Positions 20,749 to 28,214 of a DNA stretch of 28,214 nucleotides are shown one piece after another. The translations under genes were made by a program, and so were the position numbers. A model generated the notes under the pieces. The model ran no database searches, was not told the origin of the DNA, and was given only the letters and a program-made list of their open reading frames with translations. The DNA comes from Zygnema cylindricum (lineage: Eukaryota > Streptophyta > Zygnematophyceae > Zygnematales > Zygnemataceae): assembly GCA_037447655.1 (NCBI GenBank), contig JBBHKE010000893.1:760090-788303 (forward strand), in the 5' to 3' direction. Positions within the stretch are counted from its first letter, which is position 1. Each line of letters opens with the position of its first letter.

Positions 20749-21875
20749 CTAGCCTGCTTCACCTTTCAATCCACCGTAAACACATTTCTGCCTTCGTGGA
20801 ATTTTAACCTCATTTTTCGCCTCCAACTCCTCATCCAAAAGGAGCTCATCGTCCTCGTCCTCGGATTCTGCCTCAAGTACCTGTGTGACAAGGGCCTTTT
20901 TCTTTCTTCTCGGGGTACCACCGGTCTGCCCCTCCTTTAACCGAAGCTTGGTTAGATTAGTGCACTCTGCCATATAGTGCCCCGGTTTGTTACAAAAATG
21001 ACATAAACCTTTGGGAGCCCTTGGTTCGAACTCGTCAACCTCATTATTCTGCTCCCTCCCCCTATAGATTCCGACCGGTTTCCGTGAATCCTTGTTCCTC
21101 CAATCGGTCGCTGTTGCCAAGGCTTGGCCACTCTTTCCTCCCCTTCGGATCTCAATCGTATTCTCTCGAACGAGAATCATCCCTACCACTGAGTTCCATA
21201 TCCACCTTGAGTCCGGCAAGTCCTGCACACGGTTGACTATGTTCTCGAACTCATCAGGTAACTTCATCAGTAAACAGTTAACCTTTTCTTTTTCACTAAA
21301 AACTTTTCCCGCACTCTCTAGCTCCATGAAGAGTGTAGCAAACTCATTGCAAAAATCCAACATATTTCCCCCTTTGTATACATACTCGTTAACTTTCTGA
21401 TCAGCCAACTGTTGTTGCTGAATCGTACCACTTCGGTACATCTCTATGAGAGCCATCCAAAGATCGGATGCCCTTTCTACCTGCAAATGAGGACATGCAA
21501 GTCCTTGAGTGAGATGGCGTAGGATGAAGTGCTTTGCCGCCATATTGTTGAAGTCCCAGGTTTCAGTATCATTCTCCTCGTTCCTCGGAATAGGTGACAT
21601 GAATGCCGAACCAGTTGCTATTGGTGTGGTCGCCTAGTTCTCCCTTCCTTTGTCCACCACCTCTCATTCTTTTGTTTCCTCCGTTGAAGGTGGATCCTCT
21701 TTTCGGTGAATCTGCTTCCTCCAAACCCTAGAGGAATTCCAAGACTTAATAGGCGCCCCAACCGTCCACTCACTATCCCCCAAAACCTTTTTTCGCATAG
21801 AGCTCCTATCATCATACTTTCCCAGTATATGAAGCCAGTTCCATTAAAGATTGGTACCCTGGAGGGTGGGCCCAT
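20749..21875 (-). pseudogene. Copia-B gag, frameshifted near the start
   Basis: It starts at the ATG in the primer-binding site (21875) with M-G-P-P-S-R-V-P-I-F-N-G-T-G-F-I-Y-W-E. The frame breaks between about 21760 and 21610. The rest, 21600-20749, is one open frame with the central gag region (F-I-L-R-H-L-T-Q-G-L), the zinc knuckle C-H-F-C-N-K-P-G-H-Y-M-A-E-C (intact CX2CX4HX4C, near 20980-21010) and an acidic linker. It ends at TAG 20751-20749, one codon before the protease active-site block. Confidence 0.92.
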
Positions 21876-21879
21876 AACC
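21865..21879 (-). other. Half-tRNA primer-binding site of copia-B containing the gag ATG
   Basis: Immediately after the LTR the minus strand reads GGTTATGGGCCCACC, complementary over 15 nt to the anticodon arm of plant initiator tRNA-Met as I remember it (GGTGGGCCCATAACC). The ATG at 21875-21873 pairs with the CAU anticodon and is in frame with gag. Confidence 0.88.
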
Positions 21880-22927
21880 TGAAACTCTGAGACCTCCATA
21901 AGTCCTCAGAGTGGACAGCTTCCAAGAAGCCTCTAGGATAACCCTGACCCCTTTGTGTTTCAGCAAAAATAACTGCCACCCTGACAGACAAAAACTCTGA
22001 CCAACTTCACCCCTGTGAAGACAAGACTCCCCTGAGTCGATAGCAAAAAGAATCTCTGAATTTGCTCCCCTGAGTAGTAAGTTATGGAGGGTCAAAGTTG
22101 ACCTTTTGTACACAAGCTCTCTAGGAGCGAGGGTTCTATCTTCTATTTTTTCTAAGTCTTATCTCTCTCACAGACTCTATCTTCTGATGTACGGAACCAA
22201 TCAGATTACAGTTCAGTACGCAAAAGTACAGCTGCCGGTGTGATTTATGTACGGACACTGTACGACATGGCCTAAATGTCGACATGTGGTATGTCCGGAT
22301 TCGCTCCTTTAATCCTCGGAGATGCCGCGCTCCAATGTAACATCGCCACGTGTCATCCGATGTGGCGATGCCGACAAACCGCCGATTTCTTCTTCCGCAA
22401 TCTCGGCGCTAATTCCGGCCGTCCGATTAAACTCGTATTTGATCGTAGCCGTAATAAATACACGCGCGGTATTTGTTTTGCTTACGAAATCTATGCGCGG
22501 TATTGATTTCTTATCCGTACCGCAATTCGTACTTTTACATACCAGATCTATGTATCCCGTTAACAATTATAGTTAAATGATTTATCCTACAAATTAATGT
22601 TTAATTAATTATCGTACTACACAATGCGTAAGACTACTTCTAGACTTAATGGCTAAGGCTACCGGCTATCTACTATCTGTCGGCCGGCAGGTACTAGGAT
22701 CAAATCCTGTGGCCGGCATATACCTTTTAGTAAATAATCCCCTAACTAGTATAAATTTCCCGTAAACCTCAGGATAGCCTAGGTAGCCATGGCTCTAGCT
22801 TCCTCTCCAATTTCTCAGTGACTGCGACAAGTTTGAGAGTTTGGAGAGAGAAGTTAGAGGTAGACTGCCTCGGCTTCTTTATTTCTATTCAGACCTAGAA
22901 AATACTTTAAAACCATTAATTTCTACA
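21880..22927 (-). repeat. Copia-B 5' LTR
   Basis: It is 1048 bp, co-linear with the 3' LTR. Differences cluster in the part toward gag (21990-22380); 22481-22834 is identical to 17081-17434. At the LTR edge an extra ATG (21899-21897) is in frame with gag and would add eight residues, but the solo LTR has ATA there. Confidence 0.96.
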
Positions 22928-22932
22928 AATAG

Positions 22933-23299
22933 CGATTGGAGGTGTACCAATTTGAATTTTTTCACATCTCACGTGATTGCAGTTATGTGTGCAAATTCTC
23001 ATTCATAGTTACGTCAATCGTTATTAGTGTCAAAGTCATTAATTTAGGTTCTTAAAATTTTGATAATTTTCCTCAAATAGGATACATGATTTTAATTTTT
23101 CCTTGACATGAATTAAGGTACCGTACAAAATAAAGTAAAGCTTGAAAGTACAATAAAATATAAATAGCGATTAAAAAAACGAAATTAGTCTGTTACGTAA
23201 ATTAGTACACCATGTACGGATATTTTAAATTCGCGACGTCGTACGATTTCTAATATTTTGTAAAGATAAATATATTAATGTATATAATCGTACGGCGAG
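22933..23299. repeat. Spacer with dispersed AT-rich repeat copy 3
   Basis: About 23030-23165 repeats the order TTCTTAAAATTTTG, ATACATGATTTTAATTTTT, GTACAAAATAAAGTAAAG and GAAAGTACAATAAAATA seen at 7487-7650. No gene is seen. Confidence 0.5.
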
Positions 23300-24357
23300 T
23301 ATTCTGAAACTCTGAGACCTCTATAAGTCCTCAGAGTGGACAGCTTCCAAGAAGCCTCTAGGATAATCCTGACCCCTTTGTGTTTAAGCAAAAATAACTG
23401 CCACCCTGGCAGACAAAAACTCTGACCAACTTCAACCCTGTGAAGGCAAGACTCCCCTGAGTCGATAGCAAAAAGAATCTCTGAATTTGCTCCCCTGAGC
23501 AGTAAGTTATGGAGGGTCAAAGTTGACGTTTTGTACAGAAGCTCTCTGGGAGAGGGGATCCTATCTTCTAATTTTTCTAAGTCCTATCTCTCTCACAGAC
23601 TCTATCTACTGATGTACGGAACCAATCAGAATTGAGTTCCGTACGCAAAAGTACAGCTGCCGGTGTACTTTATGTACGGACATTGTACGACATGGCCAAA
23701 ATGTCGACACATGTCAAATCCGGATTCGGTGCCATAATCTCCGGAGATTCCACAATCCAACGGAATTTCGCCACGCGTCATCCGATGTGGCGATGGCCAC
23801 AAACCGCCGAAATCTTCCTCCGCGATCTCGGCGCTAATCCCGGCCGTCCGATTAAATTCGGCTTTAATCGTAGCCGTAATAAATACATGCGCGGTATTTG
23901 TTTCATTTACGAAACAAATGCGCGGTACTGATTTTTGTCCGTACCGTAAGTCGTACATTATATATTACTGGATCTATGTATCCCGTAATTCATTTCAGTT
24001 AAATGGTTTATCGCACGTATACATATTTAAATAAATATCAAACTATATGTTACGTAACACTACCGCTAGACTTAACGGCTAAGGCTACCGGCTATTCATA
24101 TCTGCCGGCCGGTAGGTACATGGATCAAATCCTGCCGCCGGCACATACCTTTTAATTAAATAAATAAACCCTAATATAAAATTCCCGTAAACCTCAGGAT
24201 AGCCAAGGTAGCCATGGCTCTAGCTTCCTCTCCAATTTCTCAGTGACAGCGACAAGTTTGAGAGTTGGAGAGAGAAGTTAGAGATAGACTGCCTCGACTT
24301 CTATATTTCTTTTCAGACCTAGAAAATACTAATAAAACCATTAGTTTCTACATATTC
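23300..24357 (-). mobile_element. Solo LTR of the copia-B family with target duplication TATTC
   Basis: The LTR (23305-24352) is 1048 bp, begins TGAAACTCTGAG on the plus strand and ends TTTCTACA, with TATTC directly on both sides (23300-23304 and 24353-24357). It contains no internal sequence. Substitutions against the copia-B LTRs are spread along its length. The matching duplication shows it arose by recombination between the two LTRs of one insertion. Confidence 0.96.
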
Positions 24358-24682
24358 CATTTTTGTTGTTCTCAAATTAGTATAAACGCCAAAATTAGAA
24401 TACACTTTTTTTTGAAAAAAATCAAATTATTAATTAGCATAAATTACGGTAAATTTTCTTCAACACTATTTAAACGTTGACACTAATAACAATTCGCGGT
24501 GTACAGTGCAAAACCTTCATGCATCTCAACGCACACGTGTTTTAACATTTAGCTGAAAGGCCTGTCGTCACGTAGCTGTATAGACTATAGAGGGAAGTAT
24601 CTTCACCCTCAAAAAAGTGAAAAACACTTGCTTTGTCAAACGTGGTGACATAGACACCAGAGTGAATCACAGCTTTCGAATT
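24358..24682. other. AT-rich spacer without a recognised gene
   Basis: The part 24365-24480 has TTTTTTTTGAAAAAAATC and TTAATTAGCATAAATTACGGTAAAT, similar to 16395-16445. The rest shows no ORF or repeat I can support. Confidence 0.4.
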
Positions 24683-25375
24683 AGGGTGGACTTCCATTTA
24701 CAAAAGAGTAAGGTTTTTTTACTGACAGTCGTACAGTTTCGTACAGGTTTGTACATATATATATTTTTTTTCCAATGAGAACAACATTATAGAAAAATGT
24801 CTAATGTTGTAGGCGTAATTTCGGACCGTCGGATTCGATTATACTTTTTATCCGAGACGCCACGTCACCAACCCTACAGTTTGTTAAAACTATGCACAGG
24901 GAGATCAGTTCTTGAATACAGAACGTGTAAAAGGTAAAAAAAAACCACAAGGAGCGCGCGCATATGTGGGTTCACGTTGCATGGGCCACGTGCGTTTCGC
25001 CAAGGTTGCTGCGAATCTGCCGAAATTAGCTCGTCACGCTCCCATCATCAAAGTTTGCCGCCGCCTTTTTGTCGTTGAGTTTTGAAATTTTTTGTAGTGC
25101 ATTTAATGCCATGTGTACGAGTCATTAATTACCTCCAGCGGTACAGATATTTCCTCTGCGGGTACAGCTATTACCTCTGATCGTACAAATATTGCGTTCA
25201 AACTTTGCATTCTAAGATTCTTTAAAGATTTTATACATCTAATATTAACCAATGTGTTACAACCAGAATGAGCCACGGAAATAAAAAGTGGTTTATTGTT
25301 GCGACTTAATGGAAGGCAAGCCTTTCAGTAAAATTTTCCATACAATTACTGAAAAGCCTAATGGAAGTCCACCCT
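24683..25375. mobile_element. Possible inverted-repeat element (MITE-like, about 690 bp)
   Basis: AGGGTGGACTTCCATT at 24683-24698 is the exact reverse complement of AATGGAAGTCCACCCT at 25360-25375. Just inside the right end AAGCCTTTCAGTAA (25318-25331) and TTACTGAAAAGCCT (25346-25359) make a further hairpin. I see no clear target duplication and no transposase, so this may be an old element or only a chance inverted pair. Confidence 0.45.
25128..25190. repeat. Tandem repeat, 3 x 21 bp
   Basis: Three adjacent diverged 21-bp units start ATTACCTCCAGCGGTACAG, ATTTCCTCTGCGGGTACAG and ATTACCTCTGATCGTACAA. Each carries a GTACA. They lie within the possible inverted-repeat element. Confidence 0.75.
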
Positions 25376-25849
25376 TGCTGGAAACAAAATAATGACTTGC
25401 TTTCCCATTGGACCAACAGATTTAATAACCACTCATTTGCTGACAAAAAGAAAAAATGGTACGTTTGTCGGAAGGGCAAATTTGGCCAAAAGTTGTACGA
25501 GCACTAGTTATGTTCACGTGCAAGGTGAATTCGTCGTGAAAACTAATATTTTTTCAACCTGTAAAACATATTTTTTAATAAAGAGATTAAAACGTATGAC
25601 GTGGCAAAAAAACCGATAACCCCCTTACAAACATTAATCGCAAAATCCGTAAGACTATTGTAAAAATCTGACAGGCTCGGCTAACTGCATGGCAGGGTGT
25701 GGCGCTCCACCAGGAAATTCTGTAACCGTACAGCCAACTCTACCGGTTGGGTCAATTTTGAGACGGTTCCATCACGTAGAGTCTATAAACCACGTGTTCT
25801 AAATTAAGTGGTACCACGTAGGCTAGGATCCGATATTGAATATCCTTAG
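25376..25849. other. Unassigned stretch
   Basis: A 75-codon plus-strand frame (25392-25619) has no recognisable motif. A mixed-composition patch at 25675-25760 was inspected for a tRNA and does not fold convincingly. No feature is called. Confidence 0.3.
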
Positions 25850-26402
25850 GGGGTATCCCCATGTAATCGGTACTTTGAAAATGTATTTTGGACTGTAATG
25901 TAGATTCTACGTACTACTTTGAAGAGCGTCCAAATCATAGTTAAAAAGTAGGCGTTTCTATTGTAGGCCTTCTGTAGGCGCCTTTATCATAAGTTGTGTT
26001 ATGGGCTTTTCATGAGATCTTATTAAATCGCAACTTTTATCAGCGACTGTCCGATCGTCCGAATTTGACAGTTTAAATAAAAAATACATAAAAACTCACA
26101 GAAAAATATTTTTTGTTCGAATATTTTTCAAAATTTAGAGATAACGTTTAATTCTCTATCGATCGATGTGCAACTCAACCCTGTTACTATTTTTTTTTTG
26201 CGACTAATACAATATGGGTCTTAAGGTCATATTGTATGTTTTGCATACAATAGGCATATTGTATGGGCCTACTTTCACCTACTTTTAAACTATGGTCCAA
26301 ATGTGCGACAATGAAATCGGAAATTTGACATGTGACGGTTGTAGATGTAGGTACAACTTTGTGAGGGTTGAAAACGTCTAAAAAAATTTCGATGATTAGG
26401 GT
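25850..26402 (-). repeat. Repeat R2, copy 2, split by a MITE
   Basis: The pieces 25850-25935 and 26295-26402, read on the minus strand and joined, match 8028-8211. The interruption is exactly the MITE at 25936-26294 plus one copy of its 8-bp duplication. Confidence 0.8.
25936..26294 (-). mobile_element. hAT-like MITE, copy C (359 bp, short form)
   Basis: It begins CATAGTTAAAAAGTAGGCG and ends CCTACTTTTAAACTATG. Perfect 8-bp duplications GTCCAAAT lie at 25928-25935 and 26295-26302. It is co-linear with copies A and B but lacks about 190 bp between GTAGGCGC and ATCATAAGTTGT. Both ends carry the same change (TTAAA for TTCAA), so the inverted repeats stay matched. Confidence 0.93.
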
Positions 26403-26973
26403 ACTTTCGCATGTAACCGAAACTTAGTCTTGTTAATTTGTTTTTAGCGAATATTCTCCAAAATCCTTTCAAAGCATTCGGATGTAAACGCAAATAACTT
26501 ATTACTTAAAAATGTGACTTACGTAGACGTGTACAAAACAATGTGACAGATGAAATGGTACACAAAATGAGGCGAAACTTCCACTCGCCTTCAATTTGAG
26601 GCGTCACTCCAAATGTTATACAATTTTGGTGACTTCGTAATGTCTGTACTCCACATTGTCGACTTGACGAAACTCTAAATTACCTTTCGCTCTTGCACAT
26701 AAATGCGGTTTCGTTTTTCGTTTTCCCACTTGCCAACAGGTGCCCAATGTTTTTTCCATGCCATATGTGTGAAGACACGATCCGTACAATTCCGTACAAT
26801 TAAAACAAAAAAAAATTACATATAGCGCAGTTTGTAAGTCTTCCGTTATATGAGCGCTAAAAAAATATTATTATTTAAATTAAAATGACACTCCATGTAA
26901 ACATCGGAAATTCCTTCATCAGCTCGTAGCGGATAACGTAAATTTGACTAAACCAAGAACCAATCGCACACAG
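26403..26973. other. AT-rich stretch without a recognised gene
   Basis: Short open frames only. TCCGTACAATTCCGTACAAT near 26780 is a 10-bp direct repeat. Nothing else is supported. Confidence 0.4.
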
Positions 26974-26981
26974 GTTCAAAT

Positions 26982-27528
26982 CATAGTTCAAAAGTAGGCG
27001 TTTTTATGGCAGGCCTTTGGTAGGCGCACAAAACTTGGCACTAAACTCGCGTAGAGTAGGCATACTGTATGGGTGTTCGTTGTGGACACTCTTGTACGGA
27101 CGTACGAATCTGACGTATGATCATAGTTCAGCGCACGCCGACGGACGAAATTTTTTAGCGAACTAAAACACGCGGACGTTCAAAATTGCAGACGCTAATA
27201 TGACAGATAGTCCTATCGTAAGTTGTATTATGGGCTTTTCATGTGATCTTCTTAGATCACTACTTTGATCAGAGACCGTCCGATCGTCTAAATCTAACGG
27301 TTTAAATAAGTTTTACCTCAAAACTCACAGAAATTGTTTTTTTTGTCCGATTTTTTTTCAAAATTTAGACATGACGTTTAATTCTCTATCGGTCGATGTG
27401 CAACTCAACCCTGTAACTATTTTTTTTCATTTTTCGACCAATACAATATGGGTCTTAAGGGCATGTTGTATGTTTTGCATACAATAGGCATATTGTATGG
27501 GCCTACTTTCACCTACTTTTGAACTATG
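26982..27528 (-). mobile_element. hAT-like MITE, copy B (547 bp)
   Basis: It has the same length as copy A in opposite orientation, with only scattered substitutions. The 8-bp duplication is GTTCAAAT at 26974-26981 and GTTCAAAC at 27529-27536 (seven of eight match). There is no coding capacity. Confidence 0.92.
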
Positions 27529-27536
27529 GTTCAAAC

Positions 27537-27967
27537 GTACGTAAGGGCACATCTTTATTAAATTGCTTGATTTTGCGGTTTCGTTTTCAATATTTCATGG
27601 CGGCTTCTGTCAAAATTTTTTGAAGAAGACGCCCGTACAATTTTCAAACTTACCGCGCGAAAATAGTGTGACGTATCAACGTCTCTTTTCGAAATTGTCC
27701 GTACATTTTTGATGAAGGGACGTACAAGTTCCGTGATATTTCTGTTCAGTTCACTGAACAGAAAGTACCAATAACTACGACGTATCTTTTCCTCGTATTT
27801 CGTACATTTCCGTAAAAGAATCGTATATATTACGGGAATTATTGTACTTTCCCCGTAAATTCTCAGTTTCAATTTACAGCAGTCGTTTTTTTGCGATTTT
27901 CAAATTCGTCACGAATTATACGTTTCAATCGTAAAGTTTGAAAAAATCGCACGATTTGAACAACACT
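27537..27967. other. AT-rich stretch with a perfect hairpin
   Basis: A 104-codon minus-strand frame (27558-27872) has no recognisable motif. The only notable structure is the hairpin at 27739-27764. GTAC-containing words (CCGTACA, CGTACAAG, CGTACATT) are frequent. Confidence 0.4.
27739..27764. repeat. Perfect inverted repeat, 11-bp arms, 4-nt loop
   Basis: TTTCTGTTCAG is followed by TTCA and then CTGAACAGAAA. No T run follows, so it does not look like a terminator; it may be a chance cruciform or the core of an unknown small element. Confidence 0.8.
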
Positions 27968-28033
27968 GGTTTTGTGCCAAGTTTTGTGCGCCTACCAAAG
28001 GCCTACCATAAAAACGCCTACTTTTGAACTATG
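27968..28033 (+). mobile_element. hAT-like MITE, copy D (truncated terminal fragment)
   Basis: It matches the last about 65 bp of copy A (from GTGCCAAGTTTTGTGCGCC to GAACTATG). The other end of the element is missing and no matching duplication of the following GTATGAAG is found upstream. Confidence 0.88.
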
Positions 28034-28214
28034 GTATGAAGCTATTGCGATATCTACCGCAATATTTGTTATCAAATATCAACGAACAGGAATGGGCATA
28101 CCGTACTATCCAGCCTTCTGCCGGCCGGGCCACAAGTTCAGCGCCAACGGTAAGCGGCCAAGTGGCAAACCCTAATTCAAACTTTCAAAGTCTTCTCTGT
28201 AGTATGTCCTTGCG
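28034..28214. other. Unassigned end of window
   Basis: The sequence becomes less AT-rich after 28110. One short plus-strand frame (ends 28175) overlaps the MITE fragment. No feature is supported. Confidence 0.3.

Larger units (their letters stand above)
16475..22932 (-). mobile_element. Copia-B: complete, inactive Ty1/copia retrotransposon with target duplication
   Basis: The element (16480-22927, 6448 bp) lies on the minus strand. Its two LTRs are each exactly 1048 bp with no indel between them and a constant offset of 5400. Target duplication AATAG is at 16475-16479 and 22928-22932. The two LTRs differ at about 33 positions (around 3 percent) by my count, so it is younger than copia-A. It has a half-tRNA primer-binding site, gag with intact zinc knuckle, and all pol domains in copia order, but several stops and frameshifts. 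Confidence 0.97.

Noticed and set aside
25675-25760. Possible tRNA gene
   Set aside because: No consistent T-arm, anticodon arm or acceptor stem could be drawn by eye.
1-28214. CRISPR array, operon or bacterial gene cluster
   Set aside because: The tandem arrays have no spacer structure, and splice sites, LTR elements and MITEs show a eukaryotic nuclear sequence.

Overview
This window comes from a eukaryotic nuclear genome, most likely a green plant (streptophyte). It holds one intron-containing host gene on the minus strand, followed by a long AT-rich stretch packed with transposable elements. The plant assignment rests on the plant-type Rxt3/HDC1 protein, GT-AG introns, and Ty1/copia elements with 5-bp target duplications. 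The species cannot be told from the sequence alone.

Region 1 (about 800 to 7170, minus strand): a homologue of the Rxt3 subunit of the Sin3/Rpd3-type histone deacetylase complex, called HDC1 in Arabidopsis. A large first exon encodes an Arg/Glu/Asp-rich low-complexity tract. Short exons at 4304-4509, 4012-4072, 3499-3594 and 2655-2752 encode the conserved core and join in consistent phase. A further conserved exon lies at 1102-1169. The exon expected between 2654 and 1169 (best candidate 1929-1993) shows family-like residues in two different frames, and the C-terminal end is not clearly found. An intron carries a minisatellite of about 30 copies of a 23-bp unit, and a tandem 226-bp duplication lies near the 3' end.

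Region 2 (7490 to 9920): no convincing gene. It holds a decayed LTR fragment, a dispersed repeat called R2 here, and a 547-bp hAT-like MITE with a perfect 8-bp target duplication.

Region 3 (9921 to 24357): two complete but inactive Ty1/copia elements in opposite orientation and a solo LTR. Copia-A (plus strand, 9926-16257, target duplication CGTCC) is older and heavily mutated. Copia-B (minus strand, 16480-22927, target duplication AATAG) is younger, with LTRs of 1048 bp each. A solo LTR of the B family (23305-24352, target duplication TATTC) follows. Both families have a primer-binding site complementary to the anticodon arm of initiator tRNA-Met, and the gag ATG lies inside that site. Both LTR families also carry a tRNA-like segment on the antisense strand, and the two elements share two in-frame stop codons at homologous positions.

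Region 4 (24358 to 28214): AT-rich sequence with a possible inverted-repeat element, a 3 x 21-bp tandem repeat, a second R2 copy split by a 359-bp MITE, a second 547-bp MITE and a truncated MITE end. The R2 copy in Region 2 serves as a paralogous empty site for the 359-bp MITE, which fixes its ends and its 8-bp duplication.
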